DNA of 64,000 nt, from assembly GCF_000426345.1 (NCBI RefSeq), contig NZ_AUFE01000005.1, forward strand, positions 162,529-226,528. Reading direction: 5' to 3'. The notes under the pieces are model-generated. The model searched no databases and was not told where the DNA came from. It saw only the letters and a list, made by a program, of their open reading frames with translations. Shown here in pieces: positions 39,875 to 47,446 of this stretch. A program made the position numbers and the translations under genes. The stretch's first letter is position 1; every line of letters begins with the position of its first letter. The DNA comes from Cupriavidus phytohabitans (GTDB lineage: Bacteria; Pseudomonadota; Gammaproteobacteria; Burkholderiales; Burkholderiaceae).

Positions 39875-41917
39875 ATGTCAGGGCGAGCCGTGACCAGTCT
39901 CAAAGACCTGATCCGCAAGTTCCAGAACGGCGGTCTGTCCGACGACGAATTCGTTGCGTCGTTCGAGACGGCGCTGGCCCAGGATCCCACCTTGCCCAGC
40001 CAGGCGGCGCGCGTGGTGATCGAGGAAAACACGCGCTTTCCGTTCCCGCCCGCGGTCTATGCCGAGGTGATGCGGCGCATCGAGCGCCGCAGCGCCACCC
40101 AGTACGAGGGCGTCACCGAAGCCACGCGCATGGCCAGCGGGCCGCAGACAGGCTCGCTCTACGCGACCTCGCCCGAGGCCGGCACGCTGCCGCCTGCTGC
40201 GCATGCCAAGGGCGTGGGCGATACGCTGAACGGCCGCTTCGTGCTGGAAGAGTGCCTGGGCGTGGGCGGCATGGGCACGGTGTACAAGGCGCTCGACCTG
40301 CGCAAGCTGGAAGCGTCGGACCGCAAGCCCTATATCGCCATCAAGGTGCTGAACCTGCAGTTCAGCGGCCATCCCAAGTCGCTGATCGCGCTGCAGCGCG
40401 AGGCGCGCAAGGCGCAGACGCTGGCGCACCGGAATATCGTTACTGTTTACGACTTCGACCGCGACGGGCCGGTGGTCTTCCTGACCATGGAATACCTGTC
40501 GGGCAATTCGCTCAACCATGTGCTGAAGGCGCCCGGCTTCAGCGGCATGCCGATGGCGCGCGCCATGCCGATCATCAACGGCATGGGCAACGCACTGGCC
40601 TACGCGCACGAGCGCGGCTTCGTGCACTGCGACTTCAAGCCCGCCAACGTGTTCCTGACCGACAGCGGCGAGGTCAAGGTGATCGACTTCGGCATCGCGC
40701 GCGGCTTCCTGCCGCCGGCCGACGAGTCAGACCGGACCGTGTTCGACCCCGGCTCGCTGGGCGGCATGACGCCGGCGTATGCGAGCCCCGAGATGTTCGA
40801 GCACCGCGAGCCCGACCCGCGCGATGACATCTATGCACTGGCCTGCGTGACCTACGAACTGATAACAGGCAAGCATCCGTACCAGCGCATGTCGGCCAAC
40901 CAGGCGCGTGAAGCGGGCGTCAAGCCGCCGCAGCCGCCGCAGCTCAGCCGCACGCAGTGGAAGACGATGCGCGAGGCACTGTCGCTGGATCGCGCCACGC
41001 GCACGCCCACCGTTGCGCGCTTCCTGCAAGGCATGAGCGCGGTGCCGATGACCACGCCGTCGCAGCGCTCGCCGATAATGATCGGCGGTGTCGCCGCCGT
41101 GCTCGCCGGAGTGTCGGCGATTGGCTACTACGCCTGGCATGCGCAGCGGCAGCCCGCCGCGCCGCCCCCTGAGACGCGTGCGGAAGCGCCCGTCACGCCG
41201 CCCGCGCCACCGCCGCGGGCAGCGCCTGCTCCGGCGCGGCCCGCGGTGTTCTCCATGGCCGAAGTCACCAAGGCGCTCGCCGCCGTGCCGTGTTCGCTGC
41301 TCAGCGCCAGCGAGAAGGCCCATACGCTGCGCGTGCGCGGCTTCCTGGCCGAAAGCGTGGGACCGGCGCGCCTGCGCGAGCAGTTGGCGGCGTTGCCCGG
41401 CGTGAAGGGCGTGGCCGTCGAGACGCAGCCCTTCGCCGATGACAAGTGCGACGTGGCGAAGCTGGTCGCGCCGTATTGGTCCGGCAATCGCGAAGGCGCC
41501 AGCGCGTCGTCGCTGCGGCTGCGTGGCAAGAGCTCGCAGCTCGCTGATGGCTCGCCGCTGGTGCTGGAGCTGCGTACGCCGGCACAGGAGTCGTATGTCT
41601 ACGTCGACTACTTCGCGGCCGACGGCAAGGTTGCGCACATGGTGCCCAGTACCCGGGTGCCGGCCCACCAGGCTCCGGCAGGCCACCAGGCGACAATCGG
41701 CGAAGGCGGCACCTGGGTGGTGTCGGCCCCCTTCGGCACGGAGGTGGTGGTGCTGCTGACGACGCCTGTTCCGCTGTTCGAAGGGCGCCGCACCGAGGTG
41801 GAAGGGCGGCAGGACTACCTGCTTGCGCTGGAAAAGCCGCTGGCGCAGATGGCGCGCACTTATGGCAAGGACCGCATCAGCGCGGACGTAGTGCAGATAT
41901 CGACGCGTGCGCGCTGA
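39875..41917 (+). CDS. Transmembrane Ser/Thr protein kinase with periplasmic C-terminal domain
   Basis: 680 residues. An N-terminal helical region (1-110) precedes a Hanks-type kinase domain (about 118-385): Gly loop LGVGGMGTVYKA, K157 in IAIKVL, catalytic HCDFKPANVF (251-260, so a non-RD kinase), DFG at 271-273 and SPE at 304-306. One membrane helix lies at 400-420, then a Pro/Ala-rich linker, then a ~200-residue domain resembling DUF4384 (YVYVDYFAADGKVAHMVPS). I infer that the kinase is cytosolic and the C-terminal domain periplasmic. Probable targets are the FHA protein and the exporter complex of this locus. Start ATG 39875; a GTG at 39890 with AGGG upstream is possible. Divergent from a peptide operon. 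Confidence 0.88.
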   Translation: MSGRAVTSLKDLIRKFQNGGLSDDEFVASFETALAQDPTLPSQAARVVIEENTRFPFPPAVYAEVMRRIERRSATQYEGVTEATRMASGPQTGSLYATSPEAGTLPPAAHAKGVGDTLNGRFVLEECLGVGGMGTVYKALDLRKLEASDRKPYIAIKVLNLQFSGHPKSLIALQREARKAQTLAHRNIVTVYDFDRDGPVVFLTMEYLSGNSLNHVLKAPGFSGMPMARAMPIINGMGNALAYAHERGFVHCDFKPANVFLTDSGEVKVIDFGIARGFLPPADESDRTVFDPGSLGGMTPAYASPEMFEHREPDPRDDIYALACVTYELITGKHPYQRMSANQAREAGVKPPQPPQLSRTQWKTMREALSLDRATRTPTVARFLQGMSAVPMTTPSQRSPIMIGGVAAVLAGVSAIGYYAWHAQRQPAAPPPETRAEAPVTPPAPPPRAAPAPARPAVFSMAEVTKALAAVPCSLLSASEKAHTLRVRGFLAESVGPARLREQLAALPGVKGVAVETQPFADDKCDVAKLVAPYWSGNREGASASSLRLRGKSSQLADGSPLVLELRTPAQESYVYVDYFAADGKVAHMVPSTRVPAHQAPAGHQATIGEGGTWVVSAPFGTEVVVLLTTPVPLFEGRRTEVEGRQDYLLALEKPLAQMARTYGKDRISADVVQISTRAR

Positions 41918-41964
41918 CGGGGCGGACGCTCCGGCTCGCACTTCATGCCAGGCGCCGCGGCGCG

Positions 41965-43182
41965 TTATTTCATGTCGCGCGCCACGCGGAAGCCATTCTG
42001 CGACTGCCGCACGCTCGGGCTGTACTTGAAGCGCGTGGAAGACACCATGTAGCCGGCCCCTTCGCGCCACGAGCCGCCACGGATCACGCGCGAGCCGCAG
42101 GCGTTCTCGTTCCACGCGCGCCCGTCCACGGGCGCGCCCTTGTACGAGCTGTGCCAGCAGTCGGCGACCCATTCCCACACGCTGCCGTTGACGTCATGCA
42201 GGCCCCATGGGTTGGCGGCGAACGAGCCCACCGGCGCCGGCGCATCGTTGCTCCACGGATCGCCGCATTCCTTGCAGTTGGCGTTGCCCTTGCGCATCTG
42301 GTCGCCCCACCAGAACGCGCTGGCGGTGCCGCCGCGCGCCGCGTATTCCCATTCCGATTCGGTCGGCAGGCGGTAGGCCTTGCCGGTGGTCTTGCTCAGC
42401 CACTCCACGTACTGTTGCGCATCGTCCCAGCTGACATCGCGCACCGGTGAGTTCTTCGCGCTTTCAGCAATGGTCGGCACGCGCTGGCAGCTGCCGGCGT
42501 CGACACAGGCATTCCACTGCTCGACCGTGACTTCGAAGCGGCCGATCGCGAACGGCTGTCCGATGGTGACGTGGTGCGGCGGCTTCTCCGCCGGATCGCT
42601 GGCGCTGCTGCCCATGGTGAAGCTGCCGGCGGGCAGCGCAATCAGCACCGGACATGCAGGGCAATCGCGAATTTCGCCGGTGCGGATCGGCGGTGGCGCA
42701 ACACCGACCGAGCCACCGGCAGCGGCGCCGGCCCTGGGCGCTTCCGCCGAGGGCGGAGCCGGCGCAGGAGCGGGCGCCGAACGGGCAGCGGCGGGTGCCG
42801 ACGCAGCCGGCGCGCGCGAAACCGGCCCGCCTGCCGACGTGCCAGACCGGGGCGGCGGCGCAGCCTGCTGTTTTGCCTTCGGCGCGGGCGCAGGTGCCGC
42901 CGGTGCCGACGCACGCAGCCGCTCGAGCCTTGCCTTGGCCAGCACCGCGAAGCGCCCGTTGGGGTATTGCTTCAGGTATGCCTCGTAGTCGGCGGCGTAG
43001 TTGCTGTTCTTGATCGATTCCCAGAAGCTGAGCTCGTACTGCTCGTCGGTGTTCTTGGGCAGGATGCCGGCCAGCAGCAGCGGGTCCGCGGAGGCTGCAG
43101 ACGCCGCACCCATGGAAAGCGCAGTGGACGCGAGAATCCCGGCCACCGCGGCCAGATGCACGACTGGTAGATTGCGCCACAT
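41965..43182 (-). CDS. Secreted SUMF1/FGE-like protein
   Basis: 405 residues. A signal peptide ([19 protein letters not shown], cleavage near ASA) is followed by a helical motif, [19 protein letters not shown] then [14 protein letters not shown], often found with such proteins. A long Pro/Ala linker (about 100-175) leads to a C-terminal formylglycine-generating-enzyme-type domain: [65 protein letters not shown]. Such domains are often binding or regulatory folds, as in secretion-linked partners of Ser/Thr kinases, rather than sulfatase activators. GAGG precedes the ATG. It is convergent with the kinase. Confidence 0.85.
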   Translation of the reverse strand: MWRNLPVVHLAAVAGILASTALSMGAASAASADPLLLAGILPKNTDEQYELSFWESIKNSNYAADYEAYLKQYPNGRFAVLAKARLERLRASAPAAPAPAPKAKQQAAPPPRSGTSAGGPVSRAPAASAPAAARSAPAPAPAPPSAEAPRAGAAAGGSVGVAPPPIRTGEIRDCPACPVLIALPAGSFTMGSSASDPAEKPPHHVTIGQPFAIGRFEVTVEQWNACVDAGSCQRVPTIAESAKNSPVRDVSWDDAQQYVEWLSKTTGKAYRLPTESEWEYAARGGTASAFWWGDQMRKGNANCKECGDPWSNDAPAPVGSFAANPWGLHDVNGSVWEWVADCWHSSYKGAPVDGRAWNENACGSRVIRGGSWREGAGYMVSSTRFKYSPSVRQSQNGFRVARDMK

Positions 43183-43463
43183 CTTCACACCTCGTCGGAC
43201 GGCAGCGAACCCGTTGCATGCCGGCACATGCCCTGCGGGCGCATTGTGGTGTTGCCGAGACCTCGACCGGCTTGCTTCAAGATAGCACAGCGCCTGTGTC
43301 CCGGGCGAAGCATTGCAAAGCCGCCACGCTTCGCCGGGGTCGCATTTTCCGGGCTTGCGTCCTAACCTGAATGACGAATCGCCGAGCGCTGGTCCAACAA
43401 GCAACAAGAATGGGCTGACGGGACAACGTGATCGGGTTTCGGAAAGATCTCCGGGGAGGGCGT

Positions 43464-43889
43464 ATGTCCAGACGATTCCTGTTCCGCCTGGCGGCGGCTG
43501 CGGTGTTCGCGGCCGCGCCATCGCTGTCCCTGTCGACAGCCGCTCCACCCAACGCCGAGGCCTACATCATCTGGCCTCACGACGGCACGGTGATCAGCGG
43601 CGGCAAGTTCTGGATCCGCATGGGGCTGCGCAACATGGGCGTGTGCCCCAAGGGCGTCGAGCTGCCGCGCTGCGGCCACCACCACCTGTTGATCGACGTC
43701 GAGCTGCCTCCGCTGGACAAGGAAATTCCGAACGACCGGAACCACCTGCACTTCGGCGCGGGCGAGACCGATGCGCGCATCGAACTGCCGCCGGGCAAGC
43801 ACACCTTGCAGCTGCTGATGGGCGACGCCAAGCACGTACCGTTCGAGCCGCCGATCTATTCGAGGAAGATCACGATCACCGTGCGCTAG
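43464..43889 (+). CDS. DUF4399 family exported protein (copy 1)
   Basis: 141 residues. Sec signal peptide ([20 protein letters not shown]). The mature part is a short beta-sandwich-like domain with the DUF4399 landmarks [34 protein letters not shown] and [14 protein letters not shown]. His-rich loops suggest a possible metal or ligand site, unproven. Compared with copy 2 it carries two extra Cys in [25 protein letters not shown] precedes the ATG at 43464. Role in the surrounding locus is unknown. Confidence 0.85.
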   Translation: MSRRFLFRLAAAAVFAAAPSLSLSTAAPPNAEAYIIWPHDGTVISGGKFWIRMGLRNMGVCPKGVELPRCGHHHLLIDVELPPLDKEIPNDRNHLHFGAGETDARIELPPGKHTLQLLMGDAKHVPFEPPIYSRKITITVR

Positions 43890-43934
43890 CGTTGCGCGCG
43901 GCGTGGCATTGCACGGTCAACAAGGGAGAGCGTT

Positions 43935-44363
43935 ATGTCCAGACTACTCGCTGCCGCTGCGCTGGCTGCCAGCGTGCTGGTATCGTTCGCGGCCCAGGGC
44001 GGATCCACGCCGGCGCCGGCGAATGCCTATCTCTATATCGGGTGGCCCAATGACGGGCAGGTGATGCCTGCCGGCAAGCCGTTCAAGGTATGGTTTGGGC
44101 TACGCAACATGGGGGTGGCGCCGAAGGATGTGAAGTTCAAGAACACCGGACACCATCATCTGCTGATCGATGTCGACCTGCCGCCGATGGACAAGGAAAT
44201 CCCGAACGACCGGAACCACCTGCACTTTGGCGCGGGCGAGACGGAAACCATGCTGGAGCTGCCGCCCGGCAAGCACACACTGCAACTGATCATGGGGGAT
44301 GACAAGCATATCCCTACCAATCCGCCCGTGTATTCAAAGCGCATCACGATCTACGTAAAGTAG
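43935..44363 (+). CDS. DUF4399 family exported protein (copy 2)
   Basis: 142 residues. Signal peptide MSRLLAAAALAASVLVSFA. The domain is a close paralogue of the gene 46 bases upstream ([48 protein letters not shown]), so the pair arose by tandem duplication. AAGGGAGAGCGTT precedes the ATG. The two DUF4399 genes lie just before a sigma-54-driven peptide operon. Confidence 0.87.
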   Translation: MSRLLAAAALAASVLVSFAAQGGSTPAPANAYLYIGWPNDGQVMPAGKPFKVWFGLRNMGVAPKDVKFKNTGHHHLLIDVDLPPMDKEIPNDRNHLHFGAGETETMLELPPGKHTLQLIMGDDKHIPTNPPVYSKRITIYVK

Positions 44364-44764
44364 AACGCCCAACATAGGACTGGCGACCGGCGCGCGAAGG
44401 CGTTCCTGCGTTGACGCCCGCAGCAGGGGCCACCCACAGCTCTGGGCTCGTTCAAGAACCGCGTCAATCCCAAGCCACCGTGGCGCACCAGGCGTCAGGC
44501 AGTCCTATTCTGCAACGAAGCAAAGCCCCGTACGAAAGCCCCCGCCCACTACGATGAAAGTGACCGCCCCCCCAGGGCGGTAAATGCGCACAAAAACAAC
44601 CACCAGATTCGAAGCGCAGCCGCATCCCTCCAGAACAAAAACGCCCGCTGTCACAACACACCCAACACCCACCCCCAACCTGTTGGGCCGAACCCACCAT
44701 CCTCCGCTCTCCACGAACCTCGCCAACCCCGGCCTGGAAGGCAAGATCAAACAAAAACCCCCAT
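44364..44764. other. C/A-skewed non-coding region
   Basis: No credible gene. From about 44500 to 44765 the + strand is rich in C and A and poor in G and T, unlike the rest of the window. It includes a CCCAAC/GTTGGG dyad (44674-44687). Confidence 0.5.
44674..44687. promoter_or_regulatory. CCCAAC-CT-GTTGGG dyad, candidate sigma-54 enhancer
   Basis: Centred about 128 bases upstream of the -24 box at 44810, close to the spacing of the longer CCAACA/TGTTGG dyad in the left-hand copy. Confidence 0.5.
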
Positions 44765-44765
44765 A

Positions 44766-44774
44766 TTTTCAGGC
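44766..44774 (+). promoter_or_regulatory. Conserved TTTTCAGGC element
   Basis: Same sequence and spacing to the sigma-54 promoter (34 bases) as at 39578-39586. Confidence 0.5.
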
Positions 44775-44808
44775 GTTTACAAGGCGCCAGCCCAAGAATA
44801 CAACCCCC

Positions 44809-44824
44809 TGGCACGCTCCCTGCG
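44809..44824 (+). promoter_or_regulatory. Sigma-54 promoter of the plus-strand peptide operon
   Basis: TGGCACG-CTCC-CTGCG: -24 GG (44810-44811) and -12 GC (44822-44823) with exact spacing, 77 bases before the first ATG. Confidence 0.88.
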
Positions 44825-44900
44825 ATATCCCAACCGAGCGCGACACCAACCCGATGCTCGAACCCAACCCAGGCAACACCATCCGCACCAGGAGCCCATC

Positions 44901-45170
44901 ATGACCACGCTGACCATCAACGACCTGACCACCATCGACACCCTGGACCAGAAGCGCATGCACGCCGTCCGCGGCGGCTTCGCCTACGTCCCGTTCGTCG
45001 CCGCCTACATGCCGCTGAAGCTGTCGATCGACAAGAGCATCACCGCCACGCAGGAAATCGCGCAAATGCAGACCGTCACCAACCTGAATGGCAACGGCTC
45101 CGCATTCCTGGACCACGTCAAGTCGAACGTCCACACCAACCAGAACGCCACCAACAACATCTACGGCTGA
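44901..45170 (+). CDS. Double-glycine leader small protein (89 residues), operon head
   Basis: Leader MTTLTINDLTTIDTLDQKRM then HAVRGG. Core: FAYVPFVAAYMPLKLSIDKS, then ITATQEIAQMQTVTNLNG and the tail HVKSNVHTNQNATNNIYG. No Cys. AGGAGCCCATC precedes the ATG. First gene after the sigma-54 promoter at 44809. It is the counterpart of the gene at 39179 in the inverted duplicate block. Confidence 0.87.
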   Translation: MTTLTINDLTTIDTLDQKRMHAVRGGFAYVPFVAAYMPLKLSIDKSITATQEIAQMQTVTNLNGNGSAFLDHVKSNVHTNQNATNNIYG

Positions 45171-45227
45171 GCCCCGCGCCATAGCCATATCTGCCCACGC
45201 ACACATACCGATACCCGGAGAACGATC

Positions 45228-45497
45228 ATGACCACGCTGACCATCAAGGACCTGTCCGCCACCGAAACCCTCGACAGCAAGCGCATGCACGCCGTGCGCG
45301 GCGGTCTCGCCTACATGCCCTTCGCGGCGGTCTACGCCCCGATCAAGCTCAAGCTCGACAGCAGCATCACTGCCACGCAGGAAATCGCGCAGTTGCAGTC
45401 TGTCACCAACCTGAATGGCAACGGCTCGGCCTTCCTGGACCATGTCCGTTCGCATGTGGATACCAACCAGAACGCCAGCAACAATATCTATCGTTGA
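45228..45497 (+). CDS. Double-glycine leader small protein (89 residues)
   Basis: Leader MTTLTIKDLSATETLDSKRM then HAVRGG. Core: LAYMPFAAVYAPIKLKLDSS, ITATQEIAQLQSVTNLNG and the tail HVRSHVDTNQNASNNIYR. It ends in Arg where its three paralogues end in Gly. GGAGAACGATC precedes the ATG. Second gene of the plus-strand operon, followed by a terminator. Confidence 0.86.
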   Translation: MTTLTIKDLSATETLDSKRMHAVRGGLAYMPFAAVYAPIKLKLDSSITATQEIAQLQSVTNLNGNGSAFLDHVRSHVDTNQNASNNIYR

Positions 45498-45513
45498 GAA
45501 GCTTGTTGAGATG

Positions 45514-45549
45514 GCGCCGCGCCGCGAGGATGTCCCCGCGGCGCGCTTT
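45514..45549 (+). terminator. Terminator after the plus-strand peptide operon
   Basis: GCGCCGCG (45514-45521) pairs with CGCGGCGC (45537-45544), then GCTTTAT. The T tract is short. Confidence 0.6.
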
Positions 45550-45703
45550 ATGTGCCCATCGTCCATGCCCGGTTGCGCCTGATTCCGCCTGATGCAGATC
45601 GGGGTTGGAGCGCGCGCCCGCGCGCACCACAATACAGACAGACCTTCGCGGCCACGGCACGCCAGCGCGTCCCGCCCGCCGCGCCCGCACGCAGGATTGC
45701 ACC

Positions 45704-47173
45704 GTGCCCGTATCCCGTATTTCCGCTCCCCGGGTCAAGCCGACCCCGACCTCGCGCCGCCTGGCCTGGCTCGCATCCGCGGCATCCGTGACATGCGCCG
45801 CGCTGCTGGCCGGCTGCGCCGATTTCCGGCCGCCGGTGTACCAGCGCCCGGAGACGCCGGCCAAGGCCGAATGGTCGCGCCAGGGTTCGATCACGGTGTC
45901 GCCTGAGGAAGCCGTGCAGCCCAACTGGTGGCACAACTTCAACGATCCGTACCTGGATGGGCTGATCGACCAGGCGCTGGCTGGCAACTACGACATCAAG
46001 GTGCTGGCCGCGCGCATCCGCGTGGCCAACGCGCAGATCGGCGAAGCGCGTGCCGGCGGGCTTCCGGTGATCGATATCGGCGCCGGGGCGAGCTTCGAGA
46101 AAAGCACCGGGCAGAAGTCCACCTGGACCTACAACGCCGGCGCGCAGCTGAACTGGGATATCGATATCTGGGGCAAGGTCGAGAAGGGCGTGCAGGCGCA
46201 GACCGCCGAGTTCCGCGCCACCGAGGCCGACTGGCGTGCCGGCTACCTGACGCTGGTGTCCAATGTATCGACCACTTACTTCACGATCCTGCAGTTCGAC
46301 GAGCAGATCGAGCAGCAGACACGCACCGTCGCCAAGAACGGGCAGATCCTCTCTACCTACCAGGCCATGTACCAGAACGGCCTGGTGCCCAAGATCCGCG
46401 TGATGCAGCAGCAGGCGGAAATCAACCGGCTCAACAAGGACCTGCTGGAGCTGCGCCGTTCGCGCGATGTGGCGGAAAACGCGCTGGCGACGCTGGTGGG
46501 CGTGCCCGCGGGCAACCTCAAGGTGCCGGCGGGACGCCTGCAGGACCGCGTGAAGCCGCCCAGCGTGCCGGCCGGCCTGCCGTCGCAGTTGCTGGCGCGC
46601 CGGCCCGATATCGTCGCTGCCGAATATCGCGTGCTGGCGGCCTACAACATCGTCGGCCAGGCGCGGCTGGCGCAGCTGCCCAGCATCAGCCTGACCGCGC
46701 GCGGCGGCACCGCCAGCTTTGCGCTGAGCGACCTGCTCAAGTCCTTCACCTTCGGCTTCATGCCGAGCATCAACCTGCCCATGCTCGATCCCAGCGTGCG
46801 TGCGCGCGTGAAGACCACCGAGGCGCAGGTGGGCGTGGCGGAAAACGAATATGGCCGGGCCGTGATGACGGCGTTCGAAGAGGTGGAGAGCGCACTGGTC
46901 AACGTCGATGCGCACAAGAAGCAGCGCGTCGAGCTGCAGCAGCAGGTCGAGCAGCTGCGCGTGGTCTCGGCGCAGATCGAGGCCCAGCTCAGGGAAGGGG
47001 TGGTCTCGCAGCTCGAGGTATTCGAGACCGAGCGCTCGCTGCTGAATGCACAGCTGCAATTGTTGGCGGTCCACCAACAGATCCTGGCCGACACTGTCAC
47101 GCTGTACAAGGCGCTCGGCGGCGGCTGGCCCGATACCGAAGTGCGCAACACGGCGGCCAGCCAGCCGCAATAG
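45704..47173 (+). CDS. Outer-membrane factor lipoprotein (TolC/NodT type)
   Basis: 489 residues from a GTG start at 45704 with AGGA upstream. The signal peptide ends in the lipobox LLAGC, so the protein is lipidated. Two OEP repeats follow (about 65-260 and 280-470), with the NodT-type marks WWHNFNDPYLDGLIDQAL, LPSQLLARRPDIVAAEYRV and SINLPMLDP. It forms the trimeric outer-membrane channel of efflux or type I-like export. Placed between the peptide operon and the HlyD/PCAT operon, it is the likely outer-membrane exit for the processed small proteins. Upstream in-frame TTG at 45605 lacks support. Confidence 0.88.
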   Translation: MPVSRISAPRVKPTPTSRRLAWLASAASVTCAALLAGCADFRPPVYQRPETPAKAEWSRQGSITVSPEEAVQPNWWHNFNDPYLDGLIDQALAGNYDIKVLAARIRVANAQIGEARAGGLPVIDIGAGASFEKSTGQKSTWTYNAGAQLNWDIDIWGKVEKGVQAQTAEFRATEADWRAGYLTLVSNVSTTYFTILQFDEQIEQQTRTVAKNGQILSTYQAMYQNGLVPKIRVMQQQAEINRLNKDLLELRRSRDVAENALATLVGVPAGNLKVPAGRLQDRVKPPSVPAGLPSQLLARRPDIVAAEYRVLAAYNIVGQARLAQLPSISLTARGGTASFALSDLLKSFTFGFMPSINLPMLDPSVRARVKTTEAQVGVAENEYGRAVMTAFEEVESALVNVDAHKKQRVELQQQVEQLRVVSAQIEAQLREGVVSQLEVFETERSLLNAQLQLLAVHQQILADTVTLYKALGGGWPDTEVRNTAASQPQ

Positions 47174-47352
47174 TGCACTTGCTGCCGCGCGGGGCGGGCG
47201 GGTGCCCGCAGCGATCGCAGCGACCCTCATGGCGCGGTGTGACGCATGCGTACGCAACGCGTTGCGCAATACCTTGCGCGGTGCGTGCAGCCCTTGTCTC
47301 TTTCCCTGATCCACTCCGTGAAAATACGCGCCTGCGCGCGTACCGCGGCCGA

Positions 47353-47380
47353 TTGACTAGCCTAAGCCGTCGCCTACTAT
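47353..47380 (+). promoter_or_regulatory. Sigma-70 promoter of the FHA-exporter operon
   Basis: TTGACT (47353-47358), 16-base spacer, TACTAT (47375-47380). 66 bases before the FHA gene. So the machinery seems to be sigma-70 driven while the peptides are sigma-54 driven. Confidence 0.6.
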
Positions 47381-47446
47381 GTTCTTAGTCGCTTCACCCC
47401 CCTTGGCCGGCCGCCGCGGCAGCCGCGCTGTTGGCTCCCTGGAAAC

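Noticed and set aside
44584..44904. 106-residue + strand ORF upstream of the peptide operon
   Set aside because: Pro/Thr-rich translation of the C/A-skewed region, overlaps the sigma-54 promoter and has no ribosome-binding site.
38118..45497. Lanthipeptide or other modified RiPP cluster
   Set aside because: The cores lack Cys and no LanM, radical-SAM, YcaO or NHLP-type enzyme is found; the SUMF1-like protein is exported and so is not a leader-directed modifying enzyme.
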